NCBI RefSeq assembly: GCF_013106755.1
Contig: NZ_WHPF01000004.1
Span: forward strand, 310,001 to 374,000
Direction: 5' to 3'
From: Limnovirga soli
GTDB taxonomy: Bacteria; Bacteroidota; Bacteroidia; Chitinophagales; Chitinophagaceae
DNA length: 64,000 bases
The notes under the pieces are model-generated. The model ran no database searches. It saw nothing but the letters and a program-made list of their open reading frames with translations, and was not told where the DNA came from. Made by a program: the position numbers and the translations under genes. Shown piece by piece: positions 1 through 7,726 of the stretch (position 1 is its first letter; every line of letters begins with the position of its first letter).

Positions 1-388
1 GAAACACTTTAAAATGCTTATTCGTAGCATTAGGAAAAGCCAAGGAGAACAACATATGCGCCGTGGTGTTTACACCAGGTACTGCAATTGTTTTATGGTT
101 TATTTCTTCAGGTGGTATGGCTGTTTTGGCAATTAATAAGGGGCCCACACCCTTGCCTAAAGCGCCGCCACTATGTAAAACTTTGTACTTGTCTAGTACC
201 AGCGGCAGTACCCCATAACTAATTTTTGAAACATCCAGTTTGCCCTCAATAGCCCATTGGTTAAGTGTTTGCACATCTTCCAGTACAACATCAAAACTAT
301 AGTCACCGGTATCAATTTTACCGTTAACAAGTGCGTCAAAAATAAAAGTATCATTCGGACATGGAGAAAACCCCAGCGTAAGTTTCAT
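1..388 (-). CDS. mqnD: 1,4-dihydroxy-6-naphthoate synthase MqnD (partial, N-terminal part)
   Basis: Reading the minus strand from the ATG at 388 gives about 129 residues starting MKLTLGFSPCPNDTFIFDAL, the N-terminal signature of MqnD, a periplasmic-binding-protein-fold enzyme. MqnD converts cyclic dehypoxanthine futalosine to 1,4-dihydroxy-6-naphthoate in the futalosine route to menaquinone. The gene runs off the left edge of the window, so the C-terminal part is not seen. It starts only 11 bases after the mqnB stop, so the two are almost certainly co-transcribed. The family call is strong because of the PCPND motif and the mqnB neighbour. Confidence 0.9.
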   Translation of the reverse strand, partial: MKLTLGFSPCPNDTFIFDALVNGKIDTGDYSFDVVLEDVQTLNQWAIEGKLDVSKISYGVLPLVLDKYKVLHSGGALGKGVGPLLIAKTAIPPEEINHKTIAVPGVNTTAHMLFSLAFPNATNKHFKVF

Positions 389-399
389 AAATAGTTCAA

Positions 400-1077
400 T
401 TAATCAGGGCAGAATGTGGTTAACAAACATTCCAAATACAATAAAATGGTTTCGTTCAGGTTGGTAAGGGCTTCTTTCATTTGCCAGTTGGCCTTATTAC
501 GTTCCCCAACATAATTGCTGATGGCCCTTATCTGTATAAAAGGAATATTCATTTCGGTACATACAAAATGAAGGGCAGCACCTTCCATGCTTTCTATATG
601 GGGGCCATATTTTTCTTTTAGGTGTACAATTCTTTGCTGGCTGGTGGATATTTCATTTACGGTTAAACCGGTAACCGCATCCATGCCAAGCAGGTTAAAT
701 TGCTTTAGTTGTAGGTTGGGTAAGCTGCAGTTTATAAACGGTGAATCATTTGGTTGCTGTAGTTGCATATCAAACAAATCCTTCCAGCCACCATTTTCTT
801 CTACACCGGTATCGCCCAGTATTTCATTGGCTACCACTACTACTTTGCCTAGTGGCATATCATTTTTAAAACTGCCGGCAATGCCTGTTTGAATCACCAA
901 GTCAGGTTTTTCCTGATATAGGCAAGTCATTAATTTTACCGCATAGGGTAGCATGCCCACACCACCTGCATGAAAAATCACCTGTAAAGGCTTATTTGTT
1001 TTTGCCAAAACAGTATTGATGATTTCGCTGGATTGCAGCCACTCACCCTTTGTTGCAGCGGATATGATTACTTTCAT
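400..1077 (-). CDS. mqnB: Futalosine hydrolase MqnB
   Basis: A 225-residue purine-nucleosidase-fold protein. It has a GIAGSF segment near residue 66 and an SMEGAA motif near residue 163, as in the MTA/SAH nucleosidase family where the Glu contacts the ribose. With mqnD directly downstream, the likely reaction is removal of hypoxanthine from futalosine to give dehypoxanthine futalosine. The start ATG at 1077 gives a typical N-terminus (MKVIISAATKGEW). An MTA/SAH nucleosidase is the alternative, but length, context and divergence favour MqnB. Cytoplasmic. Confidence 0.88.
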   Translation of the reverse strand: MKVIISAATKGEWLQSSEIINTVLAKTNKPLQVIFHAGGVGMLPYAVKLMTCLYQEKPDLVIQTGIAGSFKNDMPLGKVVVVANEILGDTGVEENGGWKDLFDMQLQQPNDSPFINCSLPNLQLKQFNLLGMDAVTGLTVNEISTSQQRIVHLKEKYGPHIESMEGAALHFVCTEMNIPFIQIRAISNYVGERNKANWQMKEALTNLNETILLYLECLLTTFCPD

Positions 1078-1199
1078 GCAATTGCAAATTTCGGTGATAT
1101 TTAATAAATAAAAATCTATTTATGTTTTATCCCCCATATTTAGGTAGGCACAACAATTCTGTATGCATCGCTTTGCTAAGCCATTTATTTTTCAATTAT

Positions 1200-1207
1200 T
1201 ACCTTTG
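1200..1207 (+). promoter_or_regulatory. Candidate -7 box (TACCTTTG) for the first PTPS gene
   Basis: TACCTTTG fits the Bacteroidota TAnnTTTG -7 consensus and lies 22 bases before the ATG at 1230. A TTTG at 1172-1175 could serve as -33 element, but the 24-base spacer is longer than usual, so confidence is moderate. Confidence 0.4.
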
Positions 1208-1229
1208 CCAAAATTGATTGAAGTATAAA

Positions 1230-1640
1230 ATGGTTTACCTAACACGTTTAGAGCATTTTAATGCCGCACATAAATTATACAACCCCGGTTGGAGTAAGGA
1301 GCAGAATGATATGGTGTTTGGGGTTTGTGCCAATGAAAACTGGCATGGCCACAATTATGACCTTTATGTAACCATTAAAGGCGAACCTAACCCAGATACC
1401 GGCTTTTTAATGGATGTGAAAAAGCTGAAAATACTGATTAAAGAACAGGTAATTAATAAGGTAGATCATAAAAACCTTAACCTGGATGTAGATTTTATGC
1501 AGGGTAAAATGTGCAGTACCGAAAACCTTGCCATGGGTATTTGGCAGCAGCTGCAACCACATTTACCACCCCAGGTTAGCCTGCATTGTATTAAACTGTA
1601 CGAAACAGCCCGCATTTATGTTGAATATTTTGGCGATTAA
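1230..1640 (+). CDS. 6-pyruvoyl tetrahydropterin synthase family protein, paralogue 1
   Basis: A 136-residue PTPS/QueD-fold protein. Visible motifs are HFNAAH (zinc His), FGVCANENWHGHNY (catalytic Cys plus two zinc His), DHKNLNLD, and a C-terminal LYETARIYVEY Glu. The Cys-x5-HGH spacing is that of animal-type PTPS rather than the Cys-x3-HGH of E. coli QueD. The expected reaction is 7,8-dihydroneopterin triphosphate to 6-pyruvoyl-tetrahydropterin. The frame is open from a TTG at 1218, but the ATG at 1230 matches the second paralogue better. A paralogue and folE follow in the same direction, suggesting a pterin locus. A QueD (queuosine) role is the alternative. Confidence 0.85.
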   Translation: MVYLTRLEHFNAAHKLYNPGWSKEQNDMVFGVCANENWHGHNYDLYVTIKGEPNPDTGFLMDVKKLKILIKEQVINKVDHKNLNLDVDFMQGKMCSTENLAMGIWQQLQPHLPPQVSLHCIKLYETARIYVEYFGD

Positions 1641-1703
1641 AACATTTTGCTTCCCGCTATGTTATAATGGCCAATACCTTACTTGCTGCATGTAATTACT
1701 ACA

Positions 1704-1729
1704 GTACAAGAGTGCGACGCAAGTAAAGC
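1704..1729 (+). repeat. Dispersed extragenic repeat, copy 1 (core A, +)
   Basis: Core gtacaagagtgcgacgcaag followed by TAAAGC, with the right-hand block GCCGGG about 20 bases on. It lies between the two PTPS genes. Confidence 0.9.
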
Positions 1730-1819
1730 ATCGTATTGGTATAAAGCCGGGTACAAAAATTATACAATTAGGTTGGTGAAAAATTAGCACCTGTATATGA
1801 GCGTGCCTGCTTAATTTTA

Positions 1820-2242
1820 ATGAGTATGAATAATAAAGTTGCCGTTTACCGGAAAGAACATTTTAATGCAGCACACCGGCTTTTTAATGCCACATGGAGC
1901 GATGCTACCAATGCAGCTGTGTTTGGTAAATGCAGTAATCCCAATTACCATGGTCATAATTACGAACTAATTGTAAAACTGGTGGGCGAGCCCGATGCCA
2001 ATACCGGCTACGTTATGGACCTGAAAATACTAAGTGATATTATCCGCGAAACCGTTTTGGATAAATTTGATCATAAAAACCTAAACCTGGATACCGAGGC
2101 ATTTAAACACCTGAACCCAACTGCTGAAAACATTGCTATTGTAATTTATAACCTGTTGCGTCCAAAAATAAAACCTGAATTGGAATTACAGGTACGTTTA
2201 TACGAAACCGAACGCAACTTTGTAGAGTATCCGGTGTTATAA
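1820..2242 (+). CDS. 6-pyruvoyl tetrahydropterin synthase family protein, paralogue 2
   Basis: A 140-residue paralogue of the gene at 1230-1640. It keeps every catalytic motif: HFNAAH, FGKCSNPNYHGHNY with Cys-x5-HGH, DKFDHKNLNLD and LYETERNFVEY. Nothing visible suggests that either copy is inactive, so the pair may have divided substrates or roles (for example pterin reduction versus 7-deazaguanine synthesis), which cannot be settled from sequence. It lies 60 bases upstream of folE, which makes the substrate 7,8-dihydroneopterin triphosphate. Start ATG at 1820; a second ATG at 1826 is also possible. Confidence 0.87.
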   Translation: MSMNNKVAVYRKEHFNAAHRLFNATWSDATNAAVFGKCSNPNYHGHNYELIVKLVGEPDANTGYVMDLKILSDIIRETVLDKFDHKNLNLDTEAFKHLNPTAENIAIVIYNLLRPKIKPELELQVRLYETERNFVEYPVL

Positions 2243-2302
2243 TCCGGATTTGCAAAAAGGAATATTTATTTTATTGTATAGAAACATACACAAACAAATA
2301 CC

Positions 2303-2899
2303 ATGGCGTATAAAAAAACAGAAAATTACGATGCAGATACTACCGCATTGCTAATGAATAACTATAAGCAGGTAATTGGCGCATTGGGCGAAGACCCTGA
2401 AAGGGAAGGACTGATTAAAACACCTGAACGTGTAGCCAGGGCCATGCAGTTTCTTACGCAGGGCTATCAGCAAGATGCAGTGGCTATTTTAAACTCGGCC
2501 AAATTTCACGAATCGGTTAGTGAAATGGTAATAGTAAAAGATATAGAATTATACAGCATGTGCGAGCACCACATGTTACCTTTCATTGGCAAGGCGCATA
2601 TTGCCTATATACCTAATGGATGGATTACAGGTCTTAGCAAACTGGCCCGTGTGGTAGATGTTTACTCACGCCGTATGCAGGTGCAGGAACGTTTAACCGT
2701 GCAAATTATGGATGCCATACGCGAAAGCCTTAACCCGCTTGGTGTTGCGGTTGTTATTGAAGCCAAACATTTATGTATGATGATGCGTGGGGTTCAAAAA
2801 CAAAACTCATCTACCACCACTTCTGCTTTTTATGGCGAGTTTGAAAAAGATAAAACCCGTAGCGAGTTTTTAAAATTAATCAGTACACATTTAGGCTAA
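2303..2899 (+). CDS. folE: GTP cyclohydrolase I FolE
   Basis: A 198-residue protein with the complete FolE core. [11 protein letters not shown] (zinc Cys and catalytic His pair) is near residue 90 and [11 protein letters not shown] (second zinc Cys) near residue 157. It converts GTP to 7,8-dihydroneopterin triphosphate, the substrate of the two PTPS paralogues directly upstream and of folate synthesis. Length is normal for the family. ATG at 2303 is the natural start. Same strand as the PTPS genes with a 60-base gap, so probably one transcription unit, though repeat copy 1 sits between the two PTPS genes. Confidence 0.97.
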   Translation: MAYKKTENYDADTTALLMNNYKQVIGALGEDPEREGLIKTPERVARAMQFLTQGYQQDAVAILNSAKFHESVSEMVIVKDIELYSMCEHHMLPFIGKAHIAYIPNGWITGLSKLARVVDVYSRRMQVQERLTVQIMDAIRESLNPLGVAVVIEAKHLCMMMRGVQKQNSSTTTSAFYGEFEKDKTRSEFLKLISTHLG

Positions 2900-2933
2900 T
2901 TATTTTTTGCGAGCCAGGCTGTTGGTAGCACTG

Positions 2934-2962
2934 GCATCGCCGCTTGCGTCGCACACTTGTGC
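2934..2962 (-). repeat. Dispersed extragenic repeat, copy 2 (core A, -)
   Basis: Reverse orientation: GCATCGCCG tail, then cttgcgtcgcacacttgtgc. It pairs head to head with copy 3, with only about 50 bases between them. Confidence 0.9.
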
Positions 2963-3011
2963 TTTCTGAACCTGAATAGGCTTTTAAACAACTGCCCATA
3001 TATATTCTGGA

Positions 3012-3037
3012 GTACAAGAGTGCGACGCAAGTAAAGC
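3012..3037 (+). repeat. Dispersed extragenic repeat, copy 3 (core A, +)
   Basis: Core gtacaagagtgcgacgcaag plus TAAAGC, with GCCCGGCC about 20 bases downstream. With copy 2 it forms an inverted pair of about 100 bases in the folE-fabD gap. Confidence 0.9.
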
Positions 3038-3173
3038 CTCATTTTTATGGCAAAGCCCGGCCAATAAAATACTTTTTCCCCCTTCTTTTACTGCTTATTG
3101 CCAACCAAAAAAATGGATGTTTGCTGTTATAATGGCCAAACACCCTTATTTTTGGCGCCAAAAATTAACTATT

Positions 3174-4067
3174 ATGAGCAAACATGCATGTGTATTTCCT
3201 GGTCAGGGTTCACAGTTTAGGGGAATGGGAAAAGCTTTGTATGATTCAAATGAAATAGCCAAAGATTTGTTTGAAAAAGCAAATGATATTCTTGGCTTTC
3301 GTATTAGCGATATTAAATTTAATGGCACCGATGAGGAACTAAAACAAACCAATGTTACGCAGCCTGCCATTTTTATACACTCCGTTATTGCCTACCAAAC
3401 ATTACACGATGATAATACTGATATGGTAGCCGGCCATTCTTTGGGCGAGTTTTCGGCCCTGGTAGCCAACAAAGTGCTAAGCTTTGAAGATGGTTTAAAA
3501 TTGGTAAGTATACGTGCCAATGCCATGCAAAAAGCCTGTTTATTACAACCCTCTACCATGGCAGCTATTTTAAATTTGGCCGATGAAACTGTAGAGGAAA
3601 TTTGTGCAGCCATACAAAACGAAACCGGAGAAATTGTAGTGCCTGCCAATTATAATTGCCCCGGACAAATAGTAATAAGTGGTTCAATAAAAGGCATTGA
3701 AATTGCCTGCGAAAGAATGAAAGCTGCCGGTGCCAAAAGAGCATTGGTTTTACCGGTTAGTGGTGCCTTTCACAGTCCTTTAATGGCGCCGGCAAGGGAA
3801 GAATTAGCCGCTGCCATAGAAGCTACAAGCTTTAGCACACCCAGCTGCCCTGTTTACCAAAATGTGGTAGCCACGGCTGTTACAGATGCCGCAGCAATTA
3901 AGCAAAACCTGATAGCACAGCTAACCGGCGCCGTAAAGTGGACGCAATGTGTACAGGCGATGATTTCCGATGGCGCCAGAATATTTACCGAGGTAGGTCC
4001 GGGTAAAGTATTGCAGGGCTTGATTCAAAAAATTGATAAAACGGTTGCTACCGGACATATTCACTAA
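3174..4067 (+). CDS. fabD: Malonyl-CoA:ACP transacylase FabD
   Basis: A 297-residue acyltransferase that loads malonyl onto acyl carrier protein for fatty-acid elongation. Visible: GQGSQ near the N-terminus (oxyanion Gln), GHSLGE with the nucleophile Ser near residue 89, a conserved Arg in IRANAMQ, and the catalytic His in GAFHSPLM. The frame is open from an ATG at 3117, but the conserved N-terminus (CVFPGQGSQ) follows the ATG at 3174, so that start is chosen. An intrinsic terminator follows 30 bases after the stop. fabI and fabH are elsewhere in the window, so the fab genes are scattered. Confidence 0.95.
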   Translation: MSKHACVFPGQGSQFRGMGKALYDSNEIAKDLFEKANDILGFRISDIKFNGTDEELKQTNVTQPAIFIHSVIAYQTLHDDNTDMVAGHSLGEFSALVANKVLSFEDGLKLVSIRANAMQKACLLQPSTMAAILNLADETVEEICAAIQNETGEIVVPANYNCPGQIVISGSIKGIEIACERMKAAGAKRALVLPVSGAFHSPLMAPAREELAAAIEATSFSTPSCPVYQNVVATAVTDAAAIKQNLIAQLTGAVKWTQCVQAMISDGARIFTEVGPGKVLQGLIQKIDKTVATGHIH

Positions 4068-4095
4068 GTACTTATTGGAAATTGTTTTTAAAAAT

Positions 4096-4116
4096 CCGCA
4101 GCAATGCGGTTTTTTT
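4096..4116 (+). terminator. Intrinsic terminator after fabD
   Basis: Stem CCGCA (4096-4100) / TGCGG (4105-4109), loop GCAA, followed by a run of seven T. Preceded by A residues. Confidence 0.8.
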
Positions 4117-4310
4117 GTGTGGGCTGCCATTTAATGGTGAAACACATAAAAATTGCCTTAAATTTTTGGTAGCTGGCAAAAATGAAACCTGCCATAAAGT
4201 AGGAATATTTATGCTTGGGAATTGGTATTTTTATAACAAATGCTTGAAAATCATTGAATTTATCCATCAATAGGCCTTATCATTTCAAATTTATATTGAT
4301 TTGAAAATAA

Positions 4311-4318
4311 TACATTTG
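4311..4318 (+). promoter_or_regulatory. Candidate -7 box (TACATTTG) for the metalloprotease
   Basis: Exact TAnnTTTG match 57 bases before the ATG at 4376; no convincing TTTG at the usual -33 spacing. Confidence 0.35.
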
Positions 4319-4375
4319 GCTTTACTGTTATTTGTAACCTAAACAGGTTGCTATTTCTATTTAAAAACCAGTTAC

Positions 4376-7066
4376 ATGAAAAAAGTATTACTCACCACAG
4401 GCGTATGCCTGGGATTAATGGTTTCCGCTATAGCGCAAAACACCAGCGCAGTTTGGAAACAAAGCAGTGAAGCAGCCCTTAGCCAGAAAAGCAGGTTGGC
4501 TTTTGATAAGCATTTTAAGCCGGCAGCTTATAAATTATTTCAGTTAAATGAAAATAGTTTACAGTCAGACTTAAATGCGGCTCCTTCAGAAAAAGCGTTG
4601 CCGATTAGTGCATCCGGAAAAATTATAACTGTGCCTGCACCGGATGGTAGCCTGCAACAGTTTCGGTTTGTTGAATCGTCTGTAATGGCTCCAAAGCTGG
4701 CCAGCAAATACAGCAATATAAAAAGTTATATTGGTCAAAATGTTGCCAATGCAGCGGCTACAATTCGTTTCGACTTTTCTCCTTATGGTTTTCATGCCAT
4801 GGTTATGCAACCGGGTAAACCAACCTATTATATTAATCCGCTGGATAAAGAAAACAGAGTGTATGTTGTAAATGCACGTAATACAGCAGATAATTCAAAA
4901 GGGTTTGATTGTACTTTAGACGAAAAAGCATTTACCAATATTGCACCGGAACTGTTAAGCATAGCATCTGGTTTAACCGGAAATGCCGATCAGGGCAAAC
5001 TGCGTGTGTACGATTTGGCTTTATGTGTAAATGCTGAGTTTTCTCAGGTATTTCTGGATGGCAGCGAACCAGATTCTGCCACAAAGGTAAATAAGGTAAT
5101 GGCTGTATTGGTAACTTGTATTACACGTGCCAATGCTGTTTATGAAAGAGATTTTGGTGTTAGATTATCTTATGTTGCCAATCAGGATACCCTGGTATTT
5201 TTAAATGCCATTACAGATCCCTGGCCTACAAAGCCACCATTGTTGGGCTCTAGCTGGAACTCAAAAACACAGCAAACTATTGATGCCCGTATTGGCGCTG
5301 GTAATTATGATATTGGTCACCTGTTAGGCAAGGTGCCTACATTCGCTGATAACAACGGTAATGCAGGTTGTATTGGTTGTGTTTGTACCAATGGCTCTAA
5401 GGGAAGTGGATTTACCGCCTACTATGATCCTACATTAATTGATTATATGGTAATTGATTATTGGACACATGAAATGGGCCACCAGTTTGGCGCGAACCAT
5501 ACCTTTACTTATAGCAATGAAAATTCAGGTGCTAACGTAGAGCCAGGAAGTGGTTCAACCATTATGGGTTATGCAGGTATTACCGGTTCTACTGATGTTC
5601 AGCCTCACTCAGATGATTTGTTTCATGCTGTAAATATTGCTCAGGTATCTAATTATACTGAGACTGGTAATGGTAATACATGTGCCGTTACTACAATAAC
5701 CGGCAATACTGCCCCAACAGCTAATGCCGGATTGGATTATACCATTCCTGCCTCAACACCATTCCTGTTAACAGGTAGCGGTAGCGATGTGGATGCTGGT
5801 GATGCACTTACCTATATATGGGAGCAAACAGACATTTTTGAGAAAACTACTTCTAATAAATTTCCATTAGCTACTTCTACTACCGGTCCTCTTTTCAGGG
5901 TGTATAATGATAGTACTTTGCCTGTAAGGGCATTCCCTGCTTTGTCTACTATTTTAGCGGGACAAACAGGTACTACATGGGAGGTATTACCAGGCGTAGC
6001 AAGAGATATGAATTTCCGTTTTACCGTTAGAGACAACCATGCCGGTGCCGGAAATAATATGAGTGATGACATGAAAGTTACAGTTGCAGCAACTGCTGGG
6101 CCATTTGTAGTTACTCAACCCAATACAGCAGTAAACTGGAATGGTGGTTCACAACAAACTATTACATGGGATGTAGCTTCTACCAATCTGGCACCTATTA
6201 ATTGTACCAATGTAAAAATAAGTCTGTCTACTGATGGTGGTTTAACCTTCCCAACGGTATTGTCTGCAAGCACAGCCAACGATGGAACTGAATTAGTAAC
6301 CCTGCCAAATATCAGCAGCAGCACCTGCCGTATTAAAGTAGAAGCAGTTGGTAATATTTTCTTTGATATTTCCAATACCAATTTTACTATTACCTCAGTT
6401 GTGTCAAGTTGCCCGGGCACTTTTGATACCAATAATAACAATACACTGGGATCTGCAGTGGCAATACCATTAAATACCGATGTTAAGGGCACTATTAGTA
6501 CAAGTACAGATAAGGATTTCTATTCCTTTACCATTACTAATGGTGGCACTATTACGGTAACATTGGGTACTTTGCCGGCAAATTATAACCTGTCATTATA
6601 CAACAGCGCAAAAACCATCGTGGCAAGTTCTAATAATACCGGTACCAATAGCGAAACCATCAATTTTACAACAGTGCCTGGCGTTTATTACTTAAGGGTA
6701 TTAGGTAAAGGTGGTGCTACTGATGCTGCTAATTGTTATACACTTAAAGTAGCTACAGGTACAGCTTCAAAACAGGCTGGTATTGCTGCTGTTACAAATG
6801 CTGAACAAGCAGTTGCTTCAGTACAGTATAACGTTAAAATGTATCCTAACCCGGTTGATAATGTGTTAAACATTAGTTTGCCATCCTATTCAGCCAACAG
6901 CGAAGTAAGATTATTTGATGCCTACGGTAAATTGGTAGCTGCTAAAAAAGTTACTCAAAACCTTGTGCAGATGAATGTTAACCGTTTATTTGCAGGCGTT
7001 TATTTTGTAAAAGTGGTAGATGCCAATGGCGCCGCTGTTTACAACGCCAGTTTCATTAAAAAATAG
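4376..7066 (+). CDS. Secreted zinc metalloprotease (metzincin, reprolysin-like) with T9SS sorting domain
   Basis: An 896-residue protein with an N-terminal signal peptide (hydrophobic stretch ending AIAQ). A propeptide-like region precedes the catalytic domain, where HEMGHQFGANH is a full HExxHxxGxxH zinc site (H365, E366, H369, H375) and GSTIMGY is a likely Met-turn. A PKD-like beta domain follows (about 440-560), then further beta-rich sequence, a PPC-like domain (about 680-790, DKDFYSFTI) and a C-terminal sorting domain starting near KMYPNPVDN. Such C-termini direct export across the outer membrane by the type IX system. Substrates unknown. Isolated transcription unit with its own terminator. 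Confidence 0.9.
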   Translation: MKKVLLTTGVCLGLMVSAIAQNTSAVWKQSSEAALSQKSRLAFDKHFKPAAYKLFQLNENSLQSDLNAAPSEKALPISASGKIITVPAPDGSLQQFRFVESSVMAPKLASKYSNIKSYIGQNVANAAATIRFDFSPYGFHAMVMQPGKPTYYINPLDKENRVYVVNARNTADNSKGFDCTLDEKAFTNIAPELLSIASGLTGNADQGKLRVYDLALCVNAEFSQVFLDGSEPDSATKVNKVMAVLVTCITRANAVYERDFGVRLSYVANQDTLVFLNAITDPWPTKPPLLGSSWNSKTQQTIDARIGAGNYDIGHLLGKVPTFADNNGNAGCIGCVCTNGSKGSGFTAYYDPTLIDYMVIDYWTHEMGHQFGANHTFTYSNENSGANVEPGSGSTIMGYAGITGSTDVQPHSDDLFHAVNIAQVSNYTETGNGNTCAVTTITGNTAPTANAGLDYTIPASTPFLLTGSGSDVDAGDALTYIWEQTDIFEKTTSNKFPLATSTTGPLFRVYNDSTLPVRAFPALSTILAGQTGTTWEVLPGVARDMNFRFTVRDNHAGAGNNMSDDMKVTVAATAGPFVVTQPNTAVNWNGGSQQTITWDVASTNLAPINCTNVKISLSTDGGLTFPTVLSASTANDGTELVTLPNISSSTCRIKVEAVGNIFFDISNTNFTITSVVSSCPGTFDTNNNNTLGSAVAIPLNTDVKGTISTSTDKDFYSFTITNGGTITVTLGTLPANYNLSLYNSAKTIVASSNNTGTNSETINFTTVPGVYYLRVLGKGGATDAANCYTLKVATGTASKQAGIAAVTNAEQAVASVQYNVKMYPNPVDNVLNISLPSYSANSEVRLFDAYGKLVAAKKVTQNLVQMNVNRLFAGVYFVKVVDANGAAVYNASFIKK

Positions 7067-7086
7067 ACTCATTATTCTCATTTTCA

Positions 7087-7120
7087 GAAAGCTACCTCAA
7101 AAGGGTAGCTTTCTTTTTTT
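7087..7120 (+). terminator. Intrinsic terminator after the metalloprotease
   Basis: Ten-base perfect stem GAAAGCTACC (7087-7096) / GGTAGCTTTC (7104-7113), seven-base loop, then seven T. Confidence 0.92.
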
Positions 7121-7158
7121 GCGTAGGCCAGTCTTGATACCAGCAGTGGAATATATGG

Positions 7159-7179
7159 CTTCGCCGCTTGCGTCGCAAT
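7159..7179 (-). repeat. Dispersed extragenic repeat, copy 4 (core A, degenerate, -)
   Basis: TCGCCGCTTGCGTCGCA is intact, but the usual CACTTGT end is replaced by ATCCTTTC. It lies 39 bases past the preceding terminator and forms an inverted pair with copy 5 around the cupin gene. Confidence 0.75.
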
Positions 7180-7283
7180 CCTTTCATCTTCCTGTTTTCA
7201 TGGCAGCATATTAAAACTAATTGCGCATTAAAAAGTAGTTTTTACCAATATGGACAACTTGTATATTTCTGTATCTTTAAATT

Positions 7284-7619
7284 ATGACAAACGAATATTT
7301 TAAATTGTTAGCTGATATACCTGCCAAGGAAATATTTCCCGGTTTTTTGGGCCGTATGATACATACCCAGCAACTTACTATCGCTTATTGGGATGTTACT
7401 GCAGGCAGCGAAGTGCCATTGCACCACCATATACACGAACAAATGGCTACTGTTTTGGAAGGCGAGTTTGAATTGGAAGTAAATGGTATTAGTCAGATAA
7501 TGTTACCTGGAATGGTAGCGGTAATACCTTCAAGTATTCCACACAGGGGAGTGGCCATTACCAATTGTAAATTAATGGATGTTTTTACTCCGGTAAGAGA
7601 GGATTACAAAAACCGTTGA
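7284..7619 (+). CDS. Small single-domain cupin protein
   Basis: A 111-residue cupin. Motif 1 is PLHHHIHEQMATVLEGEFEL (metal His residues and Glu) and motif 2 is PGMVAVIPSSIPHRG. Cupins of this size bind a metal and may be enzymes or sensors; no substrate can be assigned. A TATCTTTA box at 7272-7279 ends four bases before the ATG, so the transcript may be nearly leaderless. It is flanked by repeat copies 4 and 5 in opposite orientation, with no operon partner. Confidence 0.85.
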   Translation: MTNEYFKLLADIPAKEIFPGFLGRMIHTQQLTIAYWDVTAGSEVPLHHHIHEQMATVLEGEFELEVNGISQIMLPGMVAVIPSSIPHRGVAITNCKLMDVFTPVREDYKNR

Positions 7620-7669
7620 CAACTATAGGGGGTTTAATAATTGCTGTTGCTGCTGCAATATATTCTGTT

Positions 7670-7694
7670 GTACAAGTGTGCGACGCAAGTAAAG
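7670..7694 (+). repeat. Dispersed extragenic repeat, copy 5 (core A, +)
   Basis: gtacaagtgtgcgacgcaag then TAAAG. Directly after it ATGCCA ... TGGCAT (7695-7715) can fold into a small hairpin next to the photolyase 3' end. Confidence 0.9.
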
Positions 7695-7726
7695 ATGCCA
7701 TATAAACTGTGGCATGGCTACAAAAT

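Larger units (their letters stand above)
4068..4375. other. Intergenic gap fabD to metalloprotease
   Basis: 308 bases holding the fabD terminator and a TACATTTG box. Short frames on both strands here have no coding signature. No copy of the dispersed repeat is present, which is unusual for a gap of this length in this window. Confidence 0.6.

Noticed and set aside
2934-3037. Inverted repeat pairs considered as ends of an insertion sequence
   Set aside because: The segments between close pairs are about 50-350 bases with no transposase, and no target-site duplications were found by eye; a MITE-like nature remains possible.
4082-4273. Short frames on both strands after fabD
   Set aside because: They overlap each other and the terminator hairpin and have no coding signature.
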